A stretch of 64,000 nt of DNA, from contig NZ_KZ319369.1 in assembly GCF_002744715.1 (NCBI RefSeq), positions 124,001 through 188,000 of the forward strand, in the 5' to 3' direction. Source of the DNA: Marinobacter profundi. Lineage in GTDB: Bacteria; Pseudomonadota; Gammaproteobacteria; Pseudomonadales; Oleiphilaceae. The first letter of the stretch is position 1; each line of letters begins with the position of its first letter. The notes beneath the pieces were generated by a model. It made no database searches. It was given only the letters and a program-made list of their open reading frames with translations, and had not been told where the DNA came from. The position numbers and the translations under genes were made by a program. Positions 44,282 to 52,530 of the stretch are shown piece by piece.

Positions 44282-45730
44282 TTAGCCAACGGAACCTTCG
44301 AGGCTGACCTCAAGCAACTTGCCGGCTTCTACGGCAAACTCCATCGGCAGCTCCTTGAACACTTCCTTGCAGAAGCCGTTCACAATCATGGATACCGCCT
44401 GCTCCGGGTCGATACCACGCTGACGGCAGAGGAACATCTGCTCGTCGCTGACCTTGGAGGTGGTGGCCTCGTGCTCGACGATGGCGGATTTGTTCTTGCT
44501 CTCGATGTACGGGAAGGTGTGGGCGCCGCAGCGGTCGCCGATCAGCAGCGAATCGCACTGGGTGAAGTTACGCGCACCTTCGGCACCGGGGCCGAATTTC
44601 ACCAGGCCGCGGTAGGCATTGGAGCTGCGGCCGGCGGAGATGCCCTTGGAGATGATGGTGCTTCGGGTATTCTTGCCCAGGTGGATCATCTTGGTGCCGG
44701 TGTCCGCCTGCTGGTAGTTGTGGGTCAGTGCCACCGAGTAGAACTCGCCGACGCTGTTCTCACCGCGCAGCACGCAGCTCGGATACTTCCAGGTGATGGC
44801 GGAGCCGGTCTCGACCTGGGTCCAGGAAATCTTGGAGTTCTTGCCGATGCAGGCGCCGCGCTTGGTGACAAAGTTGTAGATGCCACCTTTGCCGTTCTCG
44901 TCGCCCGGGTACCAGTTCTGCACGGTGGAGTACTTGATCTGGGCATCGTCGAGCGCGACCAGCTCAACCACCGCCGCGTGCAGCTGGTTCTCGTCCCGCA
45001 TCGGGGCGGTGCAGCCTTCCAGGTAGCTGACGTAGCTGCCTTCTTCGGCAACAATCAGCGTACGCTCGAACTGGCCGGTATTGGCGGCGTTGATGCGGAA
45101 GTAGGTGGACAGCTCCATCGGGCAGCGGACGCCTTTCGGGATGTACACGAAGGAACCGTCGGAGAAGACGGCAGAGTTGAGGGCGGCGAAGTAGTTGTCA
45201 CCGGCCGGAACCACGCTGCCGAGGTATTTCTTCACCAGCTCCGGATATTTCTGTACGGCCTCGGAGATCGGGCAGAAGATAACGCCGGCTTTCTCGAGAG
45301 GTTCCTTGAACGTGGTGGCGACGGAAACCGAGTCGAACACCGCATCAACCGCAACGCCCGCCAGCTTGGCACGCTCGTGGAGAGGGATGCCCAGCTTCTC
45401 GTAGGTTTTCAGCAGCTCGGGATCGACCTCGTCCAGGCTCTGGGGCATGTCTTCCTTTTTCTTCGGCGCCGAATAGTAGGAGATGGAATTGTAGTCCACC
45501 TTGGGGAAGTCCACGTGGGCCCATTCCGGCTCTTCCATTTCGAGCCAGCGACGATAGGCTTTAAGCCGCCATTCGAGCATGAACTCCGGTTCCTGCTTGA
45601 TCTCGGACAGGCGGCGGATTACATCTTCATTGAGGCCGGGCTCGAAGGTGTCGGATTCGATTTCGGTGACGAATCCGTGCTCGTATTCCCGTTTGATCAG
45701 CTCTTTCACCTCTTTGTCGGTGGTCGCCAT
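44282..45730 (-). CDS. sufB: SufB cluster-assembly scaffold
   Basis: A 482-residue scaffold on which the nascent [Fe-S] cluster forms. Blocks: '[16 protein letters not shown]', '[15 protein letters not shown]', '[17 protein letters not shown]', '[18 protein letters not shown]', '[20 protein letters not shown]', 'CDSLLIGD' and '[17 protein letters not shown]', including the acceptor Cys in the SYLEGC region. Start set at ATG 45730 (GGAG 9 bases upstream) rather than 45754. First gene of the operon, directly behind the IscR-type promoter. Confidence 0.96.
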   Translation of the reverse strand: MATTDKEVKELIKREYEHGFVTEIESDTFEPGLNEDVIRRLSEIKQEPEFMLEWRLKAYRRWLEMEEPEWAHVDFPKVDYNSISYYSAPKKKEDMPQSLDEVDPELLKTYEKLGIPLHERAKLAGVAVDAVFDSVSVATTFKEPLEKAGVIFCPISEAVQKYPELVKKYLGSVVPAGDNYFAALNSAVFSDGSFVYIPKGVRCPMELSTYFRINAANTGQFERTLIVAEEGSYVSYLEGCTAPMRDENQLHAAVVELVALDDAQIKYSTVQNWYPGDENGKGGIYNFVTKRGACIGKNSKISWTQVETGSAITWKYPSCVLRGENSVGEFYSVALTHNYQQADTGTKMIHLGKNTRSTIISKGISAGRSSNAYRGLVKFGPGAEGARNFTQCDSLLIGDRCGAHTFPYIESKNKSAIVEHEATTSKVSDEQMFLCRQRGIDPEQAVSMIVNGFCKEVFKELPMEFAVEAGKLLEVSLEGSVG

Positions 45731-45937
45731 GATCGTCGCTCCGTATTCTCTCATCTGGGGCTTGTGGCCCTGTGTGTCGCCGGCAACACCTCTGCGGGGT
45801 TGTGGCGGCGGATGTCATCAGTTCGGGTGTTGCAGTCGTCGCTCCACTGATGGATACGCTCTGCAATCGGTTTTTGGTTGACGGGCAGGAGTGGCCTGCT
45901 GAAGATGCGATGCCTGTCCCGTTGAATCTGGCGAGTG

Positions 45938-45943
45938 ATTATA
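45938..45943 (-). promoter_or_regulatory. -10 box of the suf promoter
   Basis: A perfect TATAAT on the minus strand. With CTGACT 17 bases upstream as -35 it forms a sigma70 promoter about 205 bases ahead of sufB. Confidence 0.65.
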
Positions 45944-45945
45944 CA

Positions 45946-45970
45946 ATACCATACTAAAATAGTCAGGTAT
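45946..45970 (-). promoter_or_regulatory. IscR type 1 operator over the suf promoter
   Basis: The minus strand reads ATACCTGACT-ATTTT-AGTATGGTAT in 25 bases. Against the E. coli IscR type 1 consensus ATASYYGACTRWWWYAGTCRRSTAT, all but two positions agree. It covers the space between the -35 and -10 boxes, so a repressor bound there would block sigma70. No iscR gene is in the window. In the 378-base gap between sufB and trhP this is the only element I can name. Confidence 0.7.
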
Positions 45971-46108
45971 TAAATCGGTTGTGTAGGGATTATACCTTAA
46001 TCGGCCTTTGGGGTACCAAGGGGCGGGTAATTGCCTTGTCAGACTTTGGTTTGCTGCGAGGCTTACCCGCCCGGCGCTGCCTGGCAGTGTGCAATTGGCC
46101 CGGCTATT

Positions 46109-47434
46109 TTAGTCCGCCGTTGCTTCGGGGAAGATTTTGGTCAGGTAACTGAAGTTCAGCGTCTCCGGCAGGTGTTCCGGCTTCGGGATCTTCACGATGT
46201 GACCGCTGCCGGGGGCGTATTCGATCGTTTCGCCGTGGCGGTTTTCCATGGTCGCCGCAGAGAAGCGGAGGTTGCCGGCCGGCGTGATGAGTTCGAGCTG
46301 GTCGCCGGGAGCGAATTTGTTCTTGACGTCGATGGTCAGCCAGTTGTCATCCTGGTCCGTTATGGTGCCAACCACCTGTTGGGTGCCGAGGTAGGAGGAG
46401 CCCTGTTCGTAGGACTGGTACTCCTGGGGTAAATGGCGGCGCAGGAAACCTTCGGTGTAGCCCCGGTTGGAAAGGGCTTCGAGCTCGTTCATCAGGCCCA
46501 TGTCGAACGGCTTGCCGTGCACGGCCTCGTCGATGGCGCGCCGGTACACCTGGGTGGTGCGGGCCACGTAGTAGGTGCTTTTGGTACGGCCTTCGATCTT
46601 CAGGGAATGGACGCCCATCCGGCAGAGTTCGGCCACATGCTGCACGGCACGCAGGTCCCTGGAGTTCATAATGTAGGTGCCGTGCTCGTCCTCGTAGGCC
46701 GGGATGAAGCTGCCCGGGCGATTCGGCTCTTCCAGCAGGATTTCTTTCGGCTCGAATGCCTGTACGCCCCCTTGGGCTGAGGTGGCAATCAGGTCGCCGG
46801 TCTGGTCGTGGCTGTGGGCCACTTCCTTGTAGTTCCAGCGGCAGGCGTTGGTGCAGGCACCCTGGTTGGCGTCGCGGTGATTCATGTAACCGGACAGCAG
46901 GCAGCGCCCGGAGTAGGCCATACACAGCGCCCCGTGGACGAAGACTTCCAGCTCCATCTCCGGTACCTTGTCGCGAATTTCGCGGATTTCATCGAGGGCC
47001 AGTTCGCGGGACAGGATGACCCGGCTGATGCCCTGGCGTCGCCAGAATTCCACGGTGGCCCAGTTGACGGCGTTGGCCTGTACCGACAGGTGGATGGGCT
47101 GGTCCGGCCATCGTTCCCGGACCAGCATGATGAGGCCGGGATCCGACATGATCAGGGCGTCCGGCCGGAGTTCCAGCACCGGCTCGAGATCCCGCAAATA
47201 GGTGCGCACCTTGCTGTTATGGGGCGCGATATTGGAGACCAGATAAAACTGTTTGCCCAGTGCGTGGGCGTACTCAATGCCTCCGCCTAAAGCCGCAATG
47301 TCTTTGAAACTGTTATTGCGTACTCTAAGCGAGTATCGGGGCTGGCCGGCATAGACGGCATCCGCACCATAGGCAAAGGCGGTCTCCAGGTGTTCAGGAG
47401 TGCCGGCCGGGGCAAGTAACTCGGGGGCTTTCAT
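46109..47434 (-). CDS. trhP: U32-family tRNA hydroxylation protein (YegQ/TrhP)
   Basis: A 441-residue U32-family protein that helps make 5-hydroxyuridine at tRNA position 34. Signatures: 'PELLAPAGTPEHLETAFAYG', 'GADAVYAGQPRYSLRVRNN', 'FVHGALCMAYSGRCLLSGYM' and 'NQGACTNACRW' with cluster-type cysteines, and 'LKIEGRTKSTYYVA'. Start at ATG 47434. An SH3-like C-terminal part follows (about 350-430). Divergent from the short AraC-type gene. Confidence 0.92.
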   Translation of the reverse strand: MKAPELLAPAGTPEHLETAFAYGADAVYAGQPRYSLRVRNNSFKDIAALGGGIEYAHALGKQFYLVSNIAPHNSKVRTYLRDLEPVLELRPDALIMSDPGLIMLVRERWPDQPIHLSVQANAVNWATVEFWRRQGISRVILSRELALDEIREIRDKVPEMELEVFVHGALCMAYSGRCLLSGYMNHRDANQGACTNACRWNYKEVAHSHDQTGDLIATSAQGGVQAFEPKEILLEEPNRPGSFIPAYEDEHGTYIMNSRDLRAVQHVAELCRMGVHSLKIEGRTKSTYYVARTTQVYRRAIDEAVHGKPFDMGLMNELEALSNRGYTEGFLRRHLPQEYQSYEQGSSYLGTQQVVGTITDQDDNWLTIDVKNKFAPGDQLELITPAGNLRFSAATMENRHGETIEYAPGSGHIVKIPKPEHLPETLNFSYLTKIFPEATAD

Positions 47435-47602
47435 CAGGACTCCGCGGGATTTGTTTGGGGGAGCGGTATTTTGCCCTGATCGGGCGGTCAGTGAATTGAC
47501 CGGCCTCAAAGTTAGGGTTGGCAAGTTTCAGCTAACATCTGTACGCTGATGTTTTTCGGGGGCGAGCGAATATCGCCTCCGCTAATTGGGAGGTTTTTGA
47601 TA

Positions 47603-48112
47603 ATGGGAGCTGATCCAATGGGAGCCCTCGTGGCTGCCATGATCAAATATCTTCAGTCGTCGGGCGTTTCCCGCAAGGAGCTGGCCCGCTACGCAGACCT
47701 GTCCCTGGAAGATCTGGCGGCGGCCGAATCCCGGCTGTCACCATCCCAGTTACAGCGCCTGTGGCAACTGATTCAGTCGCGCATCCTGCCGACGCTGTCC
47801 TTCAGTGTTCAGGTCCGTCCGCTGATCGCGGACCAGCTGGCCCGTGGCCGGGTCCGGATCGAGGTGGTGGCTGCCCAGCTCAATATGAGCCGCCACACCC
47901 TCTACAAGAAGCTGAAGGAAGAAAACCTGACCTTCGCCGCCTTGCTGGAAGATGTCCGTCGCGAGCGCGCCCTGACGTATCTGCAGGACCGCTCCAAGCC
48001 GCTGGTGGAAATCGCCGAGCAGCTGGGGTTTTCCGAGCTCAGCGCCTTCAGCCGGGCGTTCAAACGCTGGATGGGCACTTCGCCGGCAGAATACCGGGCC
48101 GCTGCGGCCTGA
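47603..48112 (+). CDS. Short AraC-type regulator
   Basis: A 169-residue regulator, roughly half the usual AraC length. GGAGG at 47589-47593 supports ATG 47603. The N-terminal ~75 residues hold only the end of an arabinose-binding-type domain ('IKYLQSSGVSRKELARYADL', 'LSPSQLQRLWQLI'). The C-terminal ~95 residues have two helix-turn-helices, 'VAAQLNMSRHTLYKKLKEE' and 'VEIAEQLGFSELSAFSRAFK', ending in 'GTSPAEYR'. It lies between trhP and fabB; target and effector are unknown. Confidence 0.82.
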   Translation: MGADPMGALVAAMIKYLQSSGVSRKELARYADLSLEDLAAAESRLSPSQLQRLWQLIQSRILPTLSFSVQVRPLIADQLARGRVRIEVVAAQLNMSRHTLYKKLKEENLTFAALLEDVRRERALTYLQDRSKPLVEIAEQLGFSELSAFSRAFKRWMGTSPAEYRAAAA

Positions 48113-48136
48113 CAGGCAGGCCGCAGCACCGCCTGG

Positions 48137-49348
48137 TTACGCCTTCTTGAAGACCAGGGTCGCGTTGGTGCCACCGAAGCCAAAGCTGTTGCTCATGACC
48201 AGGTCCAGGTTCTGGTTTTCCCGAACTTCCCGCACGATGGGGTAGCCTTCGGCGCCCTCGTCCAGGGTTTCGATGTTGGCGGACGGGCTGATGAAGCCGT
48301 CGCGCTGCATGATCAGGCTGTAGATGGCCTCATGCACACCGGCGGCGCCCAGGGCATGACCGCACAACGGTTTGGTGGAGCTGACCGGCGGGATCTTGTC
48401 GCCAAAGGTTTCCCGGAGGGCCTTCAGTTCGGTGATGTCACCGGCCGGGGTGCTGGTGCCGTGGGTGTTGATGTAGCTGATCTCGCCGTCAATGTTCTTC
48501 ATGGCCTGCTGCATGCAGCGCACGGCACCCTCACCGCTGGGGGCGACCATGTCGGCGCCGTCAGAGGTGGCGCCGAAGCCGACCAGCTCGGCAATGATGT
48601 TGGCGCCGCGGGCTTCGGCATGCTCCAGGGCTTCCAGTACCAGAATGCCGCCACCACCGGAGATGACGAAGCCGTCGCGGTTGGCATCGTAGGTGCGGGA
48701 TGCCGTGTGCGGAGCATCGTTGTACTTGGTGGACAGCGCGCCCATGGCGTCAAACAACAGGCTCAGGCTCCAGTGGATGTCTTCGCCGCCGCCGGCAAAC
48801 ATGACATCCTGGCGACCCCAGGCAATCAGATCGGCAGCGTGGCCGATGGCGTGGGCGCTGGTGGCGCAGGCCGAGGTAATGCCGTAGTTGACACCGGTAA
48901 TGCCGAATGCCGTGGCCAGGGAGGCGTTGATGGCGCTGCCCATGGTGCGGGGTACCCGGTAGGGGCCGACCCGGCGGATGCCTTTTTCCCGGTGGGTGTC
49001 GATGGCATCAAGCAGTTCCACCGTGGAGGCGCCGCCGGTACCGGCAATCACCCCGGTGGTGTGGGCGCGAATCTGCTCGTCGGTCAGTCCTGCCTGTTCG
49101 ATGGCTTCACGCATCGCCAGGTAGGTGTAGCCGGACGCCGGGCACATGAAGCGCCACAGCTTGCGGTCAATCAGTTGCGGAAGATCGAGATTGATCTGGC
49201 CGCAGACATGGCTGCGCAGACCGTTATCACGGGCTTCTTCGCTGAACCCGATGCCGGACTTCACTTCCCGCAGGGAGCGGGTAACTTCTTCTTTGTTGGT
49301 GCCAAGGCTGGAGACAATCCCCATTCCGGTTACGACAACACGGCGCAT
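48137..49348 (-). CDS. fabB: 3-oxoacyl-ACP synthase I
   Basis: A 403-residue condensing enzyme for fatty-acid elongation, essential for the unsaturated branch. The catalytic Cys is in '[14 protein letters not shown]', His residues in '[14 protein letters not shown]' and '[13 protein letters not shown]', and the C-terminal '[14 protein letters not shown]' is present. It follows fabA by 11 bases. Convergent with the short AraC-type gene. Confidence 0.95.
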   Translation of the reverse strand: MRRVVVTGMGIVSSLGTNKEEVTRSLREVKSGIGFSEEARDNGLRSHVCGQINLDLPQLIDRKLWRFMCPASGYTYLAMREAIEQAGLTDEQIRAHTTGVIAGTGGASTVELLDAIDTHREKGIRRVGPYRVPRTMGSAINASLATAFGITGVNYGITSACATSAHAIGHAADLIAWGRQDVMFAGGGEDIHWSLSLLFDAMGALSTKYNDAPHTASRTYDANRDGFVISGGGGILVLEALEHAEARGANIIAELVGFGATSDGADMVAPSGEGAVRCMQQAMKNIDGEISYINTHGTSTPAGDITELKALRETFGDKIPPVSSTKPLCGHALGAAGVHEAIYSLIMQRDGFISPSANIETLDEGAEGYPIVREVRENQNLDLVMSNSFGFGGTNATLVFKKA

Positions 49349-49359
49349 TTCAGTAACTC

Positions 49360-49869
49360 CTAAAAATCGTCAGTAGAAGTGAACAGGCCGACCCGCAGGT
49401 CCTTGGCGGTGTAGATTTCGCGGCCATCGACTTCCATACGGGCATCGGCGATCGCCATGGTCAGCTTGCGCTTGATCAGGCGTTTGATGTCGAGGTGATA
49501 GCGGACCACTTTGTTCTGCGGCAGTACCTGGCCGAAGAACTTGACCTCACCGGCACCCAGGGCGCGGCCCTTGCCTTCACCGCCGGTCCAGGCCAGGAAA
49601 AAGCCCACCAGTTGCCACATCGCGTCCAGACCCAGGCAGCCGGGCATCACCGGATCGCTGTCGAAATGGACCTTGAAAAACCACAGGTCCGGATTGATGT
49701 CCAGTTCCGCCACCACGCTGCCCTTGCCATAGAGGCCATCGCTGTCACTGATGTGGGTGATGCGATCCATCATCAGCATTTCATCGATGGGCAGACGCAT
49801 GGCGCCCGGGAACAACTCCCCGTGGCCACACCGGATCAGGTCGGCTTTGTCAAAATGGTCTGGATACAT
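49360..49869 (-). CDS. fabA: 3-hydroxydecanoyl-ACP dehydratase/isomerase
   Basis: A 169-residue enzyme that introduces the cis double bond in anaerobic unsaturated fatty-acid synthesis. The catalytic pair is His68 ('[14 protein letters not shown]') and Asp82 ('LGLDAMWQL'), equivalent to E. coli His70/Asp84. Complete. It leads the fabA-fabB operon; a perfect FNR-type box lies 105 bases upstream but fits the opposite strand better. Confidence 0.96.
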   Translation of the reverse strand: MYPDHFDKADLIRCGHGELFPGAMRLPIDEMLMMDRITHISDSDGLYGKGSVVAELDINPDLWFFKVHFDSDPVMPGCLGLDAMWQLVGFFLAWTGGEGKGRALGAGEVKFFGQVLPQNKVVRYHLDIKRLIKRKLTMAIADARMEVDGREIYTAKDLRVGLFTSTDDF

Positions 49870-49973
49870 GATGCCTGTGTCTCTGTTACAAAATGGTTTC
49901 CTTTACTTTAGCAGAGCCTGACCACTTGGCGATTGACCTTTGGTTGGCTTTTTTTGACAGGTGGTTGATGGTT

Positions 49974-49987
49974 TTGATGGTCATCAA
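49974..49987 (+). promoter_or_regulatory. Perfect FNR/ANR box
   Basis: TTGATGGTCATCAA matches the consensus TTGAT-N4-ATCAA exactly. Centred at 49980.5, a class II start would be at 50022 on the + strand, with TAGTCT (50010-50015) as a weak -10. It lies in the 348-base gap between fabA and the SRPBCC gene. For fabA no -10 is visible at matching distance. Confidence 0.65.
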
Positions 49988-50021
49988 AGACTTCAGTGCA
50001 GTCGCTGCGTAGTCTGGATTC

Positions 50022-50200
50022 TGGCCCCTGAGCAGGCGTCGGGTTCGTCAGAACCGGTAACCGGATTCGGGCAGCAGTGCCCGGGGAAATGTGCGCTCCG
50101 GTCTGGATTTACTGTTGGATCCGGCACTCCAGGGACATCAAGACCGTCTGGTCAGGGGCAATTTTCTTCAGTAATCCGCGGTGTTATGACCGCGGATGGA
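50022..50200 (+). ncRNA. Structured leader or small RNA downstream of an FNR box
   Basis: Five stems can be drawn: P1 GCCCCTGA (50024-50031) with TCAGGGGC (50152-50159); P2 GGTTC (50042-50046) with GAACC (50051-50055); P3 CGGGCA (50068-50073) with TGCCCG (50078-50083); P4 CGGTCT (50099-50104) with AGACCG (50141-50146); P5 ATCCGCGGT (50174-50182) with ACCGCGGAT (50189-50197). P1 encloses P2-P4 as a multi-arm junction and starts at the predicted transcription start. P1 is followed by AATTTTC, a weak T run; P5 sits just before the ribosome binding site of the next gene. It could be a small RNA ending near 50166 or a regulatory 5' leader. I do not recognise a known riboswitch. Confidence 0.45.
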
Positions 50201-50217
50201 AGACAGTGGAGTGAATT

Positions 50218-50730
50218 ATGACGACCACAGAACAGCCATGGGGAACACTTCGCCGTGACGGTGACCGCGTCCGCGCCAGCCTGCAGCGTCGGCTGGACCA
50301 TGATCCTGCCAGAGTCTGGGAAATGCTGACCGACTCGGTTTGCCTGGCCAACTGGCTGGCACCGGGCGTGATCGAGCCGCGCAAGGGCGGCATCGTCAAG
50401 CTTGATTTCGGTCGCAGTGGCACGCCGATTGACTGTCGGGTACGGGCCATCCGGGCACCGGAACTACTGGAATACTCCTGGAGCGCCGCCGGCGATCCGG
50501 AGCGTCCGATTCGCTGGGAACTGATCCCCGAGGGCTCCGGAACCCTGCTGCAACTTACCCTGTTATTACCGGATGACGAGCTGGTGGCCATTTCCTGTGC
50601 CGGCTGGGATGCCCACCTGGAAATGCTGACGGCGTCACTGGAAGGTATCCATATCCACTTCCCGGCCGACCGTTTCCGCCAGGCCCGCTGTGCCTTCGGT
50701 GAGATGGTGCGGGCCCGCCTCGCAGCCTGA
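50218..50730 (+). CDS. AHSA1-type SRPBCC protein
   Basis: A 170-residue protein with the SRPBCC fold of the AHSA1 type: 'RRLDHDPARVWEMLTDSVCLANWLAPG' is the usual opening (helix then W-x-x-P), followed by strands ('ELLEYSWSAAG', 'IRWELIPEGSGTLLQLT') and a C-terminal helix. 'GWDAHLEMLTASLEG' is the conserved helix start. Ligand unknown. The gene follows a 348-base non-coding stretch with an FNR box and a structured region, so it may respond to low oxygen. Convergent with nnrS. Confidence 0.82.
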   Translation: MTTTEQPWGTLRRDGDRVRASLQRRLDHDPARVWEMLTDSVCLANWLAPGVIEPRKGGIVKLDFGRSGTPIDCRVRAIRAPELLEYSWSAAGDPERPIRWELIPEGSGTLLQLTLLLPDDELVAISCAGWDAHLEMLTASLEGIHIHFPADRFRQARCAFGEMVRARLAA

Positions 50731-50794
50731 GTCCCTTGTTCAGAGTGCCAGCACCGGCGGAGGCCGGTGCTGTGTCGATCCTCCCGCCGGCATC

Positions 50795-51979
50795 CTAGCC
50801 GGCTTTGCCGTCCGGCCGCGGGCTGGCGAGGATGCCGGTATAACGGATCAGGAACGCGGCATAGGCGCCCATCCACAGCAAGCTGCTGATACCGATACCG
50901 CTATGCCAGGGCAGCAGCTCAAAGGCCGTGATGACTCGCACCAGGGCGGCCAGGTGGATGGCCACAAAGGCCGCTACCATGCCTTTTGGGAGCACCAGTG
51001 GCCGCCCGGTATGGCCTAGGGATACCCGCGCAATCACACCAAGAATCAGGCAGCCGACCGCGCCGGTACCGGCAGCATGGGACCAGGCGTTGGACGGCCA
51101 GCCCAGGGTCAGGCTACCGGCGAGCAGGATCAGGGCGACCGGTACCCACAGAATGGACAGGTGCAGGATCCACAGTAACGGTTCGCTTCGTACCAGCCAG
51201 CCTTTCCAGTTATACAGCCTTACCAGCATCAGGAGGGCGGCAATGCCGGCCAGCACCGCCGTTATGGTCTGCCAGCCCGTCACCAGGGAAAGCATCAGCA
51301 GAATCATGCTGGCCAGTACGGCCATATCCAGCGCAGGAACCATTCGGATGGCGCTGGTATCGCGGCCCCGTTGCCGCAGCCAACCCATGGAAAAGGCCGG
51401 CGTGATGCGACCGCCAATGATACTGATCAGCGCCATTGCCATGATCAGGGCGCCGTGACTGAATCTCATATCAAGGCCGGTGACGAAGCCGACCTGCATC
51501 GCCCAGAGCAGTCCCAGCACCACCAGGATCATCAGCTGGCGCAGCTGGCGGGCGTGCCAGATGCGCCAGCCGGCATCGATCATCACCAGCGGCAGGAACG
51601 CCAGGTTCACACCCTGTACCAGCCAGTCCGGCAGGCCTTCCCCAAGCCCGAGTAGCAGACGTCCCCCCAGCCAGACCAGCCAGAGCAGCACCAGGCGCCA
51701 GCCATGGGTACGCTCGGTCTGGGTCCAGACACATACTGCTGTCAGCAGGAAGCCGGCAATGGCAGCGGTCAGGAAACCGAACAGCATCTCATGCTGGTGC
51801 CACAACAGGCCGGGCATCGCCAGTGGAAGGTGCACGGTGCCGGTGACTTCCAGCACCCACAGGGGGATCGCGGTCAGTGCCAGCACTGTCATTGACAGGA
51901 AAAAGATCCGGAACGGATAGGAGAACAGCTGGCGTGTGCTGGCCGCCCGGGTCTGGTTGGTGGTAGGTATCGCCTGCAT
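50795..51979 (-). CDS. nnrS: NnrS family protein
   Basis: A 394-residue polytopic membrane protein with about 12 hydrophobic helices. Metal-binding type histidines and the family sequence 'LLWHQHEMLFGFLTAAIAGFLLTAV', 'GLGEGLPDWLVQ', 'GGRITPAFSMGWLRQRG' and 'HAAGTGAVGCLILGVIARVSLGHTGR' identify NnrS. These heme- and copper-containing proteins relieve nitric-oxide stress in denitrifiers. An NsrR-like palindrome lies 36-58 bases upstream of the ATG. A second NnrS-type gene is 9 kb away. Divergent from sirB2. Confidence 0.88.
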   Translation of the reverse strand: MQAIPTTNQTRAASTRQLFSYPFRIFFLSMTVLALTAIPLWVLEVTGTVHLPLAMPGLLWHQHEMLFGFLTAAIAGFLLTAVCVWTQTERTHGWRLVLLWLVWLGGRLLLGLGEGLPDWLVQGVNLAFLPLVMIDAGWRIWHARQLRQLMILVVLGLLWAMQVGFVTGLDMRFSHGALIMAMALISIIGGRITPAFSMGWLRQRGRDTSAIRMVPALDMAVLASMILLMLSLVTGWQTITAVLAGIAALLMLVRLYNWKGWLVRSEPLLWILHLSILWVPVALILLAGSLTLGWPSNAWSHAAGTGAVGCLILGVIARVSLGHTGRPLVLPKGMVAAFVAIHLAALVRVITAFELLPWHSGIGISSLLWMGAYAAFLIRYTGILASPRPDGKAG

Positions 51980-52014
51980 GGAATGGCTCCGTTCAGGTGG
52001 GGGTGTTTGGCTTT

Positions 52015-52037
52015 AAGATTTATTTTAGATAAATGTT
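52015..52037. promoter_or_regulatory. NsrR-like palindrome upstream of nnrS
   Basis: AAGATTTATTTTAGATAAATGTT resembles the NsrR operator of gammaproteobacteria (AAGATGCATTTTAAATGCATCTT) at about 17 of 23 positions and contains the inverted repeat ATTTAT-TTTAG-ATAAAT. NsrR is a nitric-oxide-sensing repressor known to control nnrS genes in relatives. It sits between nnrS and the divergent sirB2. Confidence 0.5.
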
Positions 52038-52113
52038 ATCGGAGTTAACATACCCAGTTGTCGGTATGTTTGCGTACAATGCGTGACTGATTTATCTGAC
52101 AACAGGATTGTGA

Positions 52114-52494
52114 ATGAGTGCCTACCTGATTCTCAAGCATCTGCACATGACAGCGGCCTACCTTACAGTAACGCTGTTTGCCCTGCGCCTGCTGCTGGAC
52201 GCCGTGGGCCGGCCGGGCTGGCGCCAGACGCCGCTGCGCTGGATTCCCCATGCCAACGATACGGTGTTACTGGTGGCGGCCATCAGCCTGCTGTTCGTGA
52301 CACCCTGGATGCCATTTGTCCACGGCTGGCTGACGGCCAAGATCTTCTTGCTGGTGGGCTACATCGTTGCCGGCCTGTTCGCCCTCAAGCCGGGGCGCAG
52401 CACCCCGGTGCGGGTCACGGCGGCCATCCTGGCACTGGTGCAGGTGGCGGCAATCTTCCATCTGGCTATGGCCAAGCCCGTGTTCGGGGCCTGA
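52114..52494 (+). CDS. SirB2-family membrane protein
   Basis: A 126-residue inner-membrane protein with four hydrophobic helices: 'LILKHLHMTAAYLTVTLFALRLLL', 'DTVLLVAAISLLFV', 'KIFLLVGYIVAGLFAL', and 'AAILALVQVAAIFHLAMAK'. The N-terminal K-H-x-H and the 'WLTAKIFLL' segment match SirB2. Histidines at helix starts may bind heme; role unknown. Divergent from nnrS across the NsrR-like site. Confidence 0.8.
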   Translation: MSAYLILKHLHMTAAYLTVTLFALRLLLDAVGRPGWRQTPLRWIPHANDTVLLVAAISLLFVTPWMPFVHGWLTAKIFLLVGYIVAGLFALKPGRSTPVRVTAAILALVQVAAIFHLAMAKPVFGA

Positions 52495-52530
52495 GGGCCC
52501 CGCCGGCCGGGCTGAGGGCCGCCAGCCACG

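Noticed and set aside
45772-45957. 61-residue open frame upstream of sufB
   Set aside because: No ribosome binding site, no family features, and it runs through the suf promoter/IscR site on the other strand.
49870-49987. FNR box as a fabA activator site
   Set aside because: No -10-like sequence lies at the matching distance on the minus strand, while the + strand has TAGTCT at the right place. It remains possible but is second choice.
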